Shown piece by piece: positions 43,042 through 52,756 of a stretch of 64,000 bases of DNA. This DNA comes from M3007 sp041392625. Its GTDB lineage: Bacteria; Bacteroidota; Bacteroidia; Chitinophagales; Saprospiraceae. The stretch's first letter is position 1; every line of letters begins with the position of its first letter. The position numbers and the translations under genes were made by a program. The stretch spans positions 124,001 to 188,000 of the forward strand of contig JAWKLR010000002.1 of the NCBI GenBank assembly GCA_041392625.1, written 5' to 3'. A model generated the notes under the pieces. The model searched no databases and was not told the origin of the DNA. It was given only the letters and a program-made list of their open reading frames with translations.

Positions 43042-43551
43042 ATGAAACTACATCTAAAAATAATTGCACTGACAGTCCTTTCGGGGAGCCTCTTCCTGAT
43101 TGCTGCATGCACTTCACAAACAGATTCAAATAAAGGAAACATGGAAACAAATAAAAATGAACTGGATGCTATTTTTCCTAAGGGAGAAAAAAGCTCAGAG
43201 GAACTATTTACAGGGAATTCATATCACTTTGGACTGGTTGCCCCGGATTCCATTTTTACAACCCTGGTAGGGAATGTGTATTTCGAACCCGGAGCACGAA
43301 GCAACTGGCACAGCCATCCGGCCGGGCAAATTCTCATCATAACCGATGGCATTGGGTACCACCAAATTGAAGGACAGCCAATAGAAATAATCAAAAAAGG
43401 CGATGTGGTAAAATGCCCGCCAAATGTACGGCACTGGCATGGCGCTAGCCCCGAGGTAGGCCTGCAGCAACTCTACATTGTTCCCAATACAGAAAAGGGA
43501 ATTGTCGACTGGCAAGAAGCCGTAGACGACGAACAGTATTCAATTAACTAA
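43042..43551 (+). CDS. cupin domain lipoprotein
   Basis: A 169-residue lipoprotein (lipobox IAAC, Cys24) with one cupin barrel. Metal-binding residues are visible: His pair in NWHSHPAGQ, then Gln in the same loop, Glu or His downstream in VRHWHGA. The pattern resembles hydroxynitrile-lyase-like or quercetinase-like bacterial cupins (YHQIEGQPIEIIKKGDVV). Located in the periplasm. It stands between repeats B4 and B5. Confidence 0.85.
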   Translation: MKLHLKIIALTVLSGSLFLIAACTSQTDSNKGNMETNKNELDAIFPKGEKSSEELFTGNSYHFGLVAPDSIFTTLVGNVYFEPGARSNWHSHPAGQILIITDGIGYHQIEGQPIEIIKKGDVVKCPPNVRHWHGASPEVGLQQLYIVPNTEKGIVDWQEAVDDEQYSIN

Positions 43552-43592
43552 AATGGATTGGGGAAAGCCATTTCCATATCCAGATACATTTA

Positions 43593-43697
43593 AGAGCCTG
43601 TTGGGGATTTGAAGTTTGGGCGGCAACCTGCAAATTTTGTCTCAATTAAAACAAAATATGCTCGCTTTCGCCTTAAACTAAAATCCCAAACAGACTC
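43593..43697. repeat. family B hairpin element, copy B5 (105 bp, inverted)
   Basis: AGAGCCTGTTGGGGATTTGA at the left and AAAATCCCAAACAGACTC at the right. The word GAGGCGAAAGCGAGCAAA occurs on the complementary strand relative to B1 and B4, so this copy is inverted. The centre carries AAATTTTGTCTCAATTAAAA. Confidence 0.8.
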
Positions 43698-43715
43698 AAA
43701 AATTTTATTTCAATT

Positions 43716-44465
43716 ATGAATAACATAGAAGGTAAAACCATTATTATTACAGGCGCCTCATCCGGTATTGGAGAAGCAACTGCCAAACTCCTCGCAAAAA
43801 AAGGAGCGAATGTCGTTCTGGGTGCACGTCGCACAGATAAACTCAAAAAACTTGCAGAAGAAATTCAGTCGGAAGGCGGACACGCTGCCTATTGCGAACT
43901 GGATGTGACCAAACCCGCTGACAATGTTGCCATTGCCACACTTGCAAAAGAAACATTTGGCGGAATTGATGCCATCTTTTTGAATGCGGGAATCATGCCA
44001 ACCGCCCCACTTTCTGCACTTAAAACAGAAGAATGGCACCAAACCGTCGATGTAAACATCAATGGCGTGTTGAATGGCGTAGCCGCTGTACTGCCGACTT
44101 TTATTGAGCAAAAATCCGGTCATGTACTGGCGGTCTCTTCTGTTGCGGGACTGAAAGCCTATCCGGGAAGCGCTGTGTATGGCGGAACCAAATGGTTTGT
44201 GCGCGATTTTATGGAAGTATTGCGCATTGAGTCGGCTCTGGAAGGAACGAATATTCGAACTGCAACCATTTATCCGGCAGCCATCAACACGGAATTGCTG
44301 GACGACATTACCCACAAAGCCTCCGCAGAGCAAATGGAAATGCTGTACAAGCAATTCGGTATTTCTGCAGACCGGGTAGCCAATGTCGTTGCATTTGCAC
44401 TCAGTCAACCCGAAGACACCAATGTAAATGAATTTACACTGGGACCAACTACCCAACCCTGGTAA
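43716..44465 (+). CDS. short-chain dehydrogenase/reductase
   Basis: A 249-residue classical SDR: NAD(P) motif TGASSGIGEA at residues 12-21, NAG in LNAGIM near 90, catalytic Ser142 in AVSSVAG, Tyr155 and Lys159 in VYGGTKW. The basic residues ARRTDKL after strand 2 favour NADP(H). It lies between repeats B5 and B6. The substrate is not determined by the sequence. Confidence 0.92.
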   Translation: MNNIEGKTIIITGASSGIGEATAKLLAKKGANVVLGARRTDKLKKLAEEIQSEGGHAAYCELDVTKPADNVAIATLAKETFGGIDAIFLNAGIMPTAPLSALKTEEWHQTVDVNINGVLNGVAAVLPTFIEQKSGHVLAVSSVAGLKAYPGSAVYGGTKWFVRDFMEVLRIESALEGTNIRTATIYPAAINTELLDDITHKASAEQMEMLYKQFGISADRVANVVAFALSQPEDTNVNEFTLGPTTQPW

Positions 44466-44478
44466 GCGGAACCTGAAT

Positions 44479-44617
44479 AGAGCGTATGTTTAAATTTTAA
44501 GAGCCTGTTGGGGATTTTGGTTTGAGGCGAAAGCCAGCAAACCTTGTTTTAACCGAGGCAAAATTTGCCGATTGCAGCCCAAACACAAATTCCCAAACAG
44601 GCTCTAAGCATACGCTC
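44479..44617. repeat. nested family B elements (B6 inside B7)
   Basis: The outer pair AGAGCGTATG (44479-44488) and CATACGCTC (44609-44617) encloses a complete inner copy (44500-44605) with ends AGAGCCTGTTGGGGATTTTG and CCCAAACAGGCTCT. The inner copy holds GAGGCGAAAGCCAGCAAACC. This looks like insertion of one element into another of the same family. Confidence 0.8.
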
Positions 44618-44636
44618 ATTTTAAAAATTCAAAATC

Positions 44637-45836
44637 ATGAATACAACGATCAAATCAAAATCAGTTTTTATGATTTTGGCACTGACGCTCCTTTCCTGTA
44701 CCGCATATGCGCAGCAGGATATTTTTAGTCAAAACACGCTTATTTCTCCCGAGATAAACGAAGACCATTCCGTTACTTTTCGCCTCAAAGCGCCTAAAGC
44801 CGATTCGGTGTTCGTATCCGGGAGCCTTGATGCTGATAAGGCATTTGCTCCCATTTCCTATGCAATGAAAAAGGGCGAAGACGGCATTTGGACGTACACC
44901 ACCCAACCCTTGCCATCAGAGCTATACCGGTACACCTTTATTGTGGATGGTGTCCGGACGGTAGACCCAGGCAACGCCCATATCAACCGCGATGTGGCCA
45001 ACATTTCCAACATCTTCATCGTTGGTGGAGGCAAGGCCGACCTTTATGCCGTGCAGAATGTTCCGCATGGTACGGTTCAATACCGGTGGTATGCTTCTCC
45101 GGGCAATCAAAAAAACCGGAGACTGGCCGTCTACACTCCACCAGGATACGAAACCGGGGAAGTGGAATATCCTGTTTTATACCTGCTTCATGGAATTGGT
45201 GGCGACGAAGAGGCCTGGCTGGGCACAGGAAGGGCTGCCCAAATTATGGACAACCTGATTGCGCAAGGAAAAGCCCGACCAATGATTGTCGTAATAACCA
45301 ATGGCAATGTAGCGCAAGAGGCCGCTCCGGGCAAAGGCAGCAACGGACAGCCACAGCCTACCTTTAATCTTCCCAATACCATGGATGGCACCTTTGAAGA
45401 AACATTTATGGATGTCATTCACTTCGTTGAAGGCAACTTTCGTACGATGAAAACCAAGGAAAACCGGGCAATAGCCGGCCTGTCGATGGGCGGTTTCCAT
45501 ACCGCGTACATTTCCTTGAATTACCCAAAGACCTTCGACTACATCGGCTTGTTTTCATCCGCTTTGGGCGCTCCCCGCTCACCCGGAGTTACTTCTGCCA
45601 TCTATAAAAAACAGGATGAAAAATTAGAGGCCCAAATGAAAAACGGATATGCCTTGTACTGGATGGCAATGGGAGTAGATGATTTTCCCGTACTGATTCA
45701 GGGAAATGCAGATTTCAGAAAAAAGATGGATAACATGGGAATGGAATACACCTACCTGGAAACTGCGGGCGGACATACTTGGAATAACTGGCGCGATTAT
45801 CTTTCTATATTTGTACAACTCATCTTCAAAGATTAA
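44637..45836 (+). CDS. carbohydrate esterase (esterase D/enterochelin-esterase fold) with N-terminal Ig-like domain
   Basis: A 399-residue exported protein (signal peptide ending YAQQ). Residues 35-130 are an E-set/CBM48-like domain (VTFRLKAPKADSVFVSG, YTFIVDGVRTVDPGN). The alpha/beta hydrolase has nucleophile Ser283 in AGLSMGGFHTA, an oxyanion region LLHGIGGDEEAWLG and His in AGGHTWNNWR. This architecture occurs in feruloyl or acetyl-xylan esterases. The next gene starts 4 bases after its stop and encodes a GH3 glycosidase, so the two probably act on the same glycan. Confidence 0.85.
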   Translation: MNTTIKSKSVFMILALTLLSCTAYAQQDIFSQNTLISPEINEDHSVTFRLKAPKADSVFVSGSLDADKAFAPISYAMKKGEDGIWTYTTQPLPSELYRYTFIVDGVRTVDPGNAHINRDVANISNIFIVGGGKADLYAVQNVPHGTVQYRWYASPGNQKNRRLAVYTPPGYETGEVEYPVLYLLHGIGGDEEAWLGTGRAAQIMDNLIAQGKARPMIVVITNGNVAQEAAPGKGSNGQPQPTFNLPNTMDGTFEETFMDVIHFVEGNFRTMKTKENRAIAGLSMGGFHTAYISLNYPKTFDYIGLFSSALGAPRSPGVTSAIYKKQDEKLEAQMKNGYALYWMAMGVDDFPVLIQGNADFRKKMDNMGMEYTYLETAGGHTWNNWRDYLSIFVQLIFKD

Positions 45837-45840
45837 GGAC

Positions 45841-47781
45841 ATGAAATCAATCCATCTATTTTTCCCAATTGCCCTAATTTCACTGTTTTTTTGGCATTGT
45901 GAACAGGCCGAACAACATACAAAAACCATCCCCGAAATAGCCCTCAACAAAACCAGCGTTAAGGCTACGGCGGACAACCGGGTTTTCCGAGATTTAAATA
46001 AAAATGGGAAATTGGATACCTACGAAGATATCAATGCACCCATTGAAGACCGCGTAGAGGATTTGCTCGGACAAATGACGCTGGAGGAAAAAGCAGGATG
46101 CATGTTCATGCCCGGCGTGCCTGTAAACGATGATGGCAGCCTGGAAAAAAGCGAAAATGCCACGGGACCAGGGGCTCGTTTACCGGCAGCCGTTACCAAT
46201 ATCGACAAAGGCAAACTCAACCATTTTAATGTCTGGGGCATACCAGCCGACCCGAAGCAAATGGCCATTTGGAACAACAATTTGCAGCGCCATGCAGAGC
46301 AATCCCGATTGGGCATTCCCGTTTCCATCGCCTCCGACCCCCGACATCATTTTAGCAATACCATCTTTTCCATGGCGGCATCCGGGTTCACGCAATTCTG
46401 CGAAACTCCGGGACTTGCTGCTATCGACAACGACTCGCTGGTTGAACAGTTTGCAGACATTGTTCGTAAAGAATACCTTGCCGTGGGAATCCGCATTGCC
46501 TTGCACCCACAGATTGATTTGGCAACTGAGCCGCGTTGGTCGCGAATCAGTGGCACCTTTGGGGAGGATGCCGAATTGAGCGCACGGATGGTCACCGCCT
46601 ACCTGAAAGGAATGCAGGGGTCCGAATTGAATGAAAACAGCATCGCCTGCATGACCAAACACTTTCCGGGAGGCGGGCCGCAAAAAGAGGGCCTTGATCC
46701 ACATTTTGCCATTCAAAAAGGCCAGATATATCCCGGCAAAAATTTTGATTACCACCTGATTCCGTTTGAGGCTGCATTCAAGATGAACACCGCCTCGATC
46801 ATGCCGTATTACGGAGTGCCTACAGGCCAAACCGACGAAGATGTGGCCATGTCGTACAACAAGGCAATCATAACCGATCTGCTACGAAACAAATACAAAT
46901 ACGACGGGGTGGTTTGTACCGATTGGGGGCTGCTTACGGATGTCCCTATGGGCCCCGATGTAATCTGGCCGGCACGAGCCTGGGGAGCAGAAGGCCTCTC
47001 CCTTTCTGAGCGGGTATTAAAAATAATTGAGGCGGGTTGCGATCAGTTTGGTGGTGAAAACCAACCGGAACAGGTAGTTGAACTGGTAAATCAGGGCAAG
47101 TTGGATATGGCACGAATTGACACATCGGTTCGTCGCTTATTGCGCCAAAAGTTCCAGCTCGGATTGTTTGACAACCCGTTTGTAGACGAAGATCTTGTGG
47201 CCCAGAGTCTGGCCACAACGGAATATCAAAAATTCGGAGACGCATCCCAGCAAATGGCTATGACCCTGCTCAAAAACGAGGAAAACATGTTGCCCATGAA
47301 GGCGCACGCGCTGAAGGTCTATGCCGAAGGAATTGACAGTTCCGTGGTAGCCGCCTATGCCGAATTGGTGAGCACGCCCGCAGAAGCCGATGTAGCCATC
47401 CTCCGAATCAACACAGCCTGGTATCCCGCCAACACGAAAAATCCATTCGCGCTGATGTTTCATCATGGCGACCTGGATTTTCAGGGTGAGGAAAAGGCCC
47501 GGATCATGAACATCCTGAACACCGTTCCCACCGTGGTTGACATCTATTTGGATCGCCCTGCAGTGATTCCGGATATTGCCCGGGCATCCAAGGCCCTGAT
47601 TGGGAATTTTGGTGCCAATGACAAAAACGTTTGTGAAGTACTTTTTGGAAACGCAAAACCCATGGGAAAACTTCCGTTTGAACTGCCCTCCTCCATGGAT
47701 GCCGTTCGGAACCAGTTAACAGATGTACCCTACGATAGTGAGAATCCGCTGTATGCCTTTGGTTTTGGATTAAGTTATTGA
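45841..47781 (+). CDS. glycoside hydrolase family 3 beta-glycosidase
   Basis: A 646-residue exported enzyme (signal with Cys20, atypical lipobox). The (beta/alpha)8 domain contains KHFPGGGP (273-280), and nucleophile Asp361 in VVCTDWGLL. The second domain starts near residue 490; the family's acid/base is in its loop and is not certain here. Start chosen at MKSIHLFFPIAL; 45 upstream open codons overlap the esterase gene in another frame. Length and motifs resemble Bacteroidota exo-beta-glucosidases. The final SYW-like FxxFGLSY is typical of the family's C-terminus. Confidence 0.9.
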   Translation: MKSIHLFFPIALISLFFWHCEQAEQHTKTIPEIALNKTSVKATADNRVFRDLNKNGKLDTYEDINAPIEDRVEDLLGQMTLEEKAGCMFMPGVPVNDDGSLEKSENATGPGARLPAAVTNIDKGKLNHFNVWGIPADPKQMAIWNNNLQRHAEQSRLGIPVSIASDPRHHFSNTIFSMAASGFTQFCETPGLAAIDNDSLVEQFADIVRKEYLAVGIRIALHPQIDLATEPRWSRISGTFGEDAELSARMVTAYLKGMQGSELNENSIACMTKHFPGGGPQKEGLDPHFAIQKGQIYPGKNFDYHLIPFEAAFKMNTASIMPYYGVPTGQTDEDVAMSYNKAIITDLLRNKYKYDGVVCTDWGLLTDVPMGPDVIWPARAWGAEGLSLSERVLKIIEAGCDQFGGENQPEQVVELVNQGKLDMARIDTSVRRLLRQKFQLGLFDNPFVDEDLVAQSLATTEYQKFGDASQQMAMTLLKNEENMLPMKAHALKVYAEGIDSSVVAAYAELVSTPAEADVAILRINTAWYPANTKNPFALMFHHGDLDFQGEEKARIMNILNTVPTVVDIYLDRPAVIPDIARASKALIGNFGANDKNVCEVLFGNAKPMGKLPFELPSSMDAVRNQLTDVPYDSENPLYAFGFGLSY

Positions 47782-47857
47782 TATCGCCCCGGGGCAATTG
47801 GGGTTGTTTTTGGGGAAAGAACTTGCAGACAGTAGCCGGTGTTTTTTATATTTGATT

Positions 47858-48544
47858 ATGAAAAAAATCATCTTGGTATTAAGCATCGCCTACTGCCTGC
47901 CCATTGGGGCGATAGCACAGGAAAAAAGCGCCCCTGCATTTTATCTTGGTCCTGAAATTTCCTTTGAAAAAATTCAGGGATTGGTTTCAGAGCCCCGTAC
48001 TGTTTTTCTGAACCCCGGCCTTCATCTCGAAGTACAACTTAAAAATCCCTGGGCATTCTCGCTACTTATAAGCCATAGCTCCCGGCTGTATAAAAACAGC
48101 AGCATCCCCATCTCAACGGAATATGGACTTATCAACAACCTTTCTTCCGAGTTAAACACGTATACACGGGAACAACTGTTGACTTTTGAGCCGTTTGGTT
48201 TGTACCAGTTTTCCCGACAAAAATGGAGCCTGTTTGGAGGGATTGGTTCGCTTATTCAAATCCCAAGTTCTGTAAATTCATTTCGACAAATTGAATACAG
48301 CGATGGCTTTATAGAGAGCCGTTCTAGGATTGAGAAAAAACAAGCGCATACCAGTTTTGGTATTTCATCTACGCTTGGCTGCAATATTCCGATTACCTCG
48401 ATTGCTTTTATAAAAATCCGATTTGGTTATCGGTGGTGCATGAATCCCAATTTGCCGAATTACGAGCTTCCTAACTGGGATGCCGACAAAACCCAATACC
48501 ACGCATTTTCTGTGGGGGGTGGGGTTTCTTTTAGGATAAATTAG
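47858..48544 (+). CDS. outer-membrane beta-barrel protein
   Basis: A 228-residue protein with signal peptide (MKKIILVLSIAYCLPIGAIA) and amphipathic strands ending FRIN, consistent with an eight-stranded barrel (PorT/OmpA-like). The words FLNPGLHLEVQLKNPWAFSL and TSFGISSTLGCNIPI fit this. TATATTTG ends three bases before the ATG, so the gene may have a very short leader or the word may be chance. Function unknown. Confidence 0.7.
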   Translation: MKKIILVLSIAYCLPIGAIAQEKSAPAFYLGPEISFEKIQGLVSEPRTVFLNPGLHLEVQLKNPWAFSLLISHSSRLYKNSSIPISTEYGLINNLSSELNTYTREQLLTFEPFGLYQFSRQKWSLFGGIGSLIQIPSSVNSFRQIEYSDGFIESRSRIEKKQAHTSFGISSTLGCNIPITSIAFIKIRFGYRWCMNPNLPNYELPNWDADKTQYHAFSVGGGVSFRIN

Positions 48545-48549
48545 CTCAT

Positions 48550-48637
48550 GAGACGCGAGGAATCTGTCAGGAGACGCGAGGAATCCCCCTGGTGACGCGA
48601 AGAATCTCTCAGGAGACGCGAGGCATCGCGTCTCTAC
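48550..48637. repeat. family C directional array, copy C6
   Basis: Four units GAGACGCGAGGAAT or close, with a period of about 21 bp, and only the last completed to a palindrome by CATCGCGTCTCTAC. It follows the barrel gene stop by 6 bases. Confidence 0.8.
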
Positions 48638-48677
48638 TTTGTATCTTGTCGTACCATTCGATAATTAAATCTGACAA

Positions 48678-51600
48678 ATGCATTCACGTTACGCCTTACC
48701 CTTCCTACTTTTTTCGCTTTTTTTCCTGGCAAGCACCGGGAGTTTTGCCCAGGTTTTTCTTGATGAAAACCAATTGGATAAAAACCATTTTCAATTTGAA
48801 AAAGTGGACCATTCCAACACCGATTGGTGGCAGGAAATGAACAGTCCTTCGCCCAATGTACTTGTGGCCGAACGCTTGTTCAACACCTATTTTGAAAGCC
48901 ATTACCGGGAAAAAAGTCTGCAAAAAAAGCTGTTCATCCGTTGGCTCCGGGATGCCCGCCTGAGCCAATCCGCAGCCGGACAATACATCCCGTTTAGTGC
49001 CCCGGTTGAAGCCCTGCCGGGAAGCAGCGGAAATACCCTCACTTCCTCCACCGGAAGCTGGCAGGCCATCGGCCCCAACTACGCCGAGCGGACAACCTGC
49101 GGCACCACCTCATCCCTCACCGGAGGCTTTTGCGATCAGGTGTATATCAACCCCTACAATACCCAAAACCTGTTTGCCGGATATTCCTACGGCGGACTGT
49201 GGGTAAGCCAGGACCAGGGACAAAGCTGGACCCTCACCGATGCAGCCTTCGCAAATGGAACCAACACCTACGCCAACCGCGATTACTACTACGGAGACAT
49301 CGAAGCCAGCAGCATCACGCCAAGCCTGGTGTATGCTGCCACGGAAGCCGGCTTGCTAAAAAGCATCAACAGCGGAATCGACTGGACTTTGTGCCCCCAA
49401 CTCAACCGCATCGACAACCCCAATACTCGTCCGTATTACCTCGCACTTTCTAGGGCAAATGCCGAAATTGTTTTGGCAAGCTTTGGTCGCGAAGTGTACC
49501 GTTCCGCAGACGGCGGGAATACCTGGACCCTGACTTTTGATAACTCCAACGGTGGCCCCAACCACACCTACACCAGTCAATACTCCAACAATTCAACTTT
49601 CGGAATTTACCAGCGAACCTATAACTTTTTTGCACTGGAGCAAGACCACGACGACGACCAGGTGTTTTACCTCGGTGCCTTCAATTCAGGCAATGAACCC
49701 TGCGTGTACAAATCAACCGATGGCGGGATGAGTTTTCAATTTTTGGTCAACCTGAACACAGCCACCGGAGTCAATCTGCCCAACAGCCTGTACCTCCGAA
49801 CTTTGCCCGCCAAACCAGATCTTTTTTATGTGTTCGGTCAGTTTGCCGAAGGCAACATGTATCGGTTTAACGAAGATGGAAGCCTGAACAGTCAAAACGC
49901 CATCGACTCGTATGTGGAAGCAGCCAGCCTCAACTGGGCCAATGGCAATGATCTGTATGTTGGATTTTACGGAGCAAGTTCCATTATGAAATCCATCAAC
50001 ACCGGAATTTCTTTTACCGACATGACTAGCGGGTACGGCGGCTGTCCAAAATACGTGCACCCCGATGTACGGGATATCGACGTAGTGGGCGACCTTGTAT
50101 TCATTGGCTCGGATGGCGGGATGGCCCTCTCTACTGATGCCATGAACACCGTCGAAAGTGTGGGTCGGGAGGTTTCCTCCATCGACCTCTGGGGGTTCTC
50201 CAGCTCGGCACACTCCGATATCCTGTCGGCAGGCTGCGACCACGGCCCCACCAAGATTCGCAGATATGCCGGCGACAATGGATGGATCAGTCGGGGAGGC
50301 GGTGATGCCGGACAAACCTCCGTCAATCAGAGCAACGACCACTGGATCTATTTCAATCACGGATATGGTATTTTCAAAACCGAACTTTCCGACGACTCCT
50401 CATTCCTCAGCACGGAAGCCATCAACCCGGGCATCAGTTTGCACCGGGTGGCATTTCACCCCAATTTTTACCAAACAGCCTATGGCACCAATGGCACCGA
50501 GGTAAAGGTGAGTTACGACAATTTCAGTTCCTTCAGCGTTTTTTACAACTTTGGAGAAACCGTTAACCGCATCCTGATCGCTCCGGAAAACCCCGATGTG
50601 TTTTATGTGTTGCTGAGCAATAATAAAATTAAAAAATCCAGCGATGGCGGAGCGAGCTGGACCACCATCACGCCGCCCGCCGGGATAACCAACGGGCAAA
50701 GCAACATCACAGACATTGCCGTTGGCGACGACCCCAATCAAATCTGGGCCAGCTACGGCAACTGGCAAACCGATACCAAAGTGGTGCAAAGCCAGGATGG
50801 GGGAGCGAGCTGGGTGAACATCAGCTCGCCGAATTTGCCAATCACACCCGTTAGTCAGATCGTGTACCAGCGCGGAACCGAGGGAGGCCTCTACCTCGCC
50901 TTTGCCGGTCAGTCTGGCGTGTACTACCGCAACAATACCATGCCGGCTTTTGAAGCCCTGGGCTCCGGACTTCCCATGATGGGATACATCCAAAACATTT
51001 ATGCCGTACCGGGAAAAGGAAAATTTCGGATGGGCAGTTCGCGGGGTGCCTGGGAGCACGACCTGTACGAGGAGTCGACCCAGCCGATTGCCAATTTTGC
51101 AGTGAACACCAATGTGAGCAAATGCCCCCTTACGCCAATTCGATTTTATCAAAATTGCTTCCATTCCTCGGGGGCCGTCAGCTATGCCTGGACTTTTGAA
51201 GGGGGAAACCCGGCAACATCTACCGAAGCCAACCCAAGCGTGACCTTTGCGGATTTGGGTGCGCACGATGTATCGCTCACCATTACCGATGAATTTGGCA
51301 ATTCCGCCACCAAAACCTTTACTGATTTTATTACCGTCGAAAACTCCATTTGCGATGGCGACGAGCAGGCCGGAAAAATGATCGACCTGCCGCTTGGGCA
51401 AACCAACCGTCCGGTCTTGGGCACCATCCCAATCACAGGTAACGAGTTCACAATTACGGCTTGGGTGAAGTTGCACGGACTACAAAACAGCTTTGCGCAA
51501 ATTGTCAGCACCAACAGTCCAAACACCCGGTTTGGATTCGGTTTTGCCTTTATGAATTACAACGCCAACAGCAACCTGATTTTTACATCGCCCAATGAAA

Positions 51601-52730
51601 ATTACTGGGTTACCTCCAGTCTGAACCTGGAAGTCGATCAATGGCATTATGTGGCCATTACCTATAGTCCAAGTGCAGTAAAAATTTATGTAGACGGGCA
51701 GGAGCCCTGGGTACGCACGGGTAGTTTCCAGGCGGTTGATTTCTCACAAGGGCCTTTTTACATCAACAACGACATACACAATCAGAATGGAAACTTCCAT
51801 GGACAAATAGACGAAATTGCTTTTTTCAATTACGCCTTAAGCCAGGAAGAAATACGAGAAAAAAGGCATCTGGTTAAACAGGTCGGCTCTGAAACGGGGC
51901 TGATGGGCTATTACCAATTTAACCAATACGATGCAGCCAGTAGCGCCCTGTATGAAGTGGTGAGCGGCCAGCAGTCGGTTGTACAAAATGCACTTATTGA
52001 TCCCAACTCACCCATTCCGGTGGGAGGTGGTGCGGTGCACCGAATTGCGAATGTGGGCAATGGAGTGTACGACTTTACCGGAACCGATGCTGTTCTGGAA
52101 TTCCCATCGGGAAGTGCCGCTCCGGAAGGGGAGTTGGTGGTAAGCCGGATTGACGCAAACCCCAACCTGCATCCTCCTGTAGTACTCGCTCTGAGCCCGC
52201 AGTATTGGGTTGTAAACAACTACGGAACCAACCTGTTCGGACTGGACGCAAGCCTGACCCTGCGAAGCCCCGGGTTTGTGAGCACCGATGTGCCGGGTAG
52301 TTTTTTGTTGCACAAACGGTCTTCCAACGATACCGGCGACTGGACCGACTTCGGTCCAGCTAGCAGCCTCGACCTGGCCAACGACGGCATGACCTTCAAT
52401 GGCATCAACGACTTCTCCCAGTTTATCATCAGCGATGCCATGCTGGTGGGAACACATGGCGCAGATGGCACATCCGATCAGCTGATTCGAATTGCTCCGA
52501 ATCCGGTAAAAGACCAGCTCCAGGTGCATTTCCTGACGGATGCATCCGGGCGCTACAGCTTGCAGGTGTACAACGAGTTGGGGGAACTGCAACTCCAGCA
52601 ACTGGTCACTGCCCAGACGAGCAGTTTGCTATTACTGGATACCAGCAAACTACCAGCCGGAATGTACTTTTTAAGTGTACAACAGGGCGGCCAGATTTTG
52701 GCAAAAGAACAATTTATTAAAGTCCGATAG
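48678..52730 (+). CDS. large T9SS-secreted protein: sortilin-like propeller, PKD, LamG-like and sorting domain
   Basis: A 1350-residue secreted protein. Residues 120-800 contain BNR/Asp-box motifs of a VPS10-like propeller (SADGGNTWTL, STDGGMSFQF, SSDGGASWTT, SQDGGASWVN). A PKD domain (about 815-900) has SYAWTFEGGNPATS and SVTFADLGAHDVSLTITD. A concanavalin-A-like domain (about 905-1080) has FTITAWVKLHGL and FHGQIDEIAFFNYALS. A type A T9SS sorting domain (IAPNPVKDQLQV to FIKVR) ends the chain. Similar proteins are surface hydrolases or adhesins; no active site was recognised. Confidence 0.88.
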   Translation: MHSRYALPFLLFSLFFLASTGSFAQVFLDENQLDKNHFQFEKVDHSNTDWWQEMNSPSPNVLVAERLFNTYFESHYREKSLQKKLFIRWLRDARLSQSAAGQYIPFSAPVEALPGSSGNTLTSSTGSWQAIGPNYAERTTCGTTSSLTGGFCDQVYINPYNTQNLFAGYSYGGLWVSQDQGQSWTLTDAAFANGTNTYANRDYYYGDIEASSITPSLVYAATEAGLLKSINSGIDWTLCPQLNRIDNPNTRPYYLALSRANAEIVLASFGREVYRSADGGNTWTLTFDNSNGGPNHTYTSQYSNNSTFGIYQRTYNFFALEQDHDDDQVFYLGAFNSGNEPCVYKSTDGGMSFQFLVNLNTATGVNLPNSLYLRTLPAKPDLFYVFGQFAEGNMYRFNEDGSLNSQNAIDSYVEAASLNWANGNDLYVGFYGASSIMKSINTGISFTDMTSGYGGCPKYVHPDVRDIDVVGDLVFIGSDGGMALSTDAMNTVESVGREVSSIDLWGFSSSAHSDILSAGCDHGPTKIRRYAGDNGWISRGGGDAGQTSVNQSNDHWIYFNHGYGIFKTELSDDSSFLSTEAINPGISLHRVAFHPNFYQTAYGTNGTEVKVSYDNFSSFSVFYNFGETVNRILIAPENPDVFYVLLSNNKIKKSSDGGASWTTITPPAGITNGQSNITDIAVGDDPNQIWASYGNWQTDTKVVQSQDGGASWVNISSPNLPITPVSQIVYQRGTEGGLYLAFAGQSGVYYRNNTMPAFEALGSGLPMMGYIQNIYAVPGKGKFRMGSSRGAWEHDLYEESTQPIANFAVNTNVSKCPLTPIRFYQNCFHSSGAVSYAWTFEGGNPATSTEANPSVTFADLGAHDVSLTITDEFGNSATKTFTDFITVENSICDGDEQAGKMIDLPLGQTNRPVLGTIPITGNEFTITAWVKLHGLQNSFAQIVSTNSPNTRFGFGFAFMNYNANSNLIFTSPNENYWVTSSLNLEVDQWHYVAITYSPSAVKIYVDGQEPWVRTGSFQAVDFSQGPFYINNDIHNQNGNFHGQIDEIAFFNYALSQEEIREKRHLVKQVGSETGLMGYYQFNQYDAASSALYEVVSGQQSVVQNALIDPNSPIPVGGGAVHRIANVGNGVYDFTGTDAVLEFPSGSAAPEGELVVSRIDANPNLHPPVVLALSPQYWVVNNYGTNLFGLDASLTLRSPGFVSTDVPGSFLLHKRSSNDTGDWTDFGPASSLDLANDGMTFNGINDFSQFIISDAMLVGTHGADGTSDQLIRIAPNPVKDQLQVHFLTDASGRYSLQVYNELGELQLQQLVTAQTSSLLLLDTSKLPAGMYFLSVQQGGQILAKEQFIKVR

Positions 52731-52756
52731 CGGACTCCGAATTCCGGGTAAAATTG

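Noticed and set aside
50400..51476. 358-codon minus-strand open frame
   Set aside because: It is antisense to the propeller and PKD region of the large T9SS gene, with no domain and no start context.
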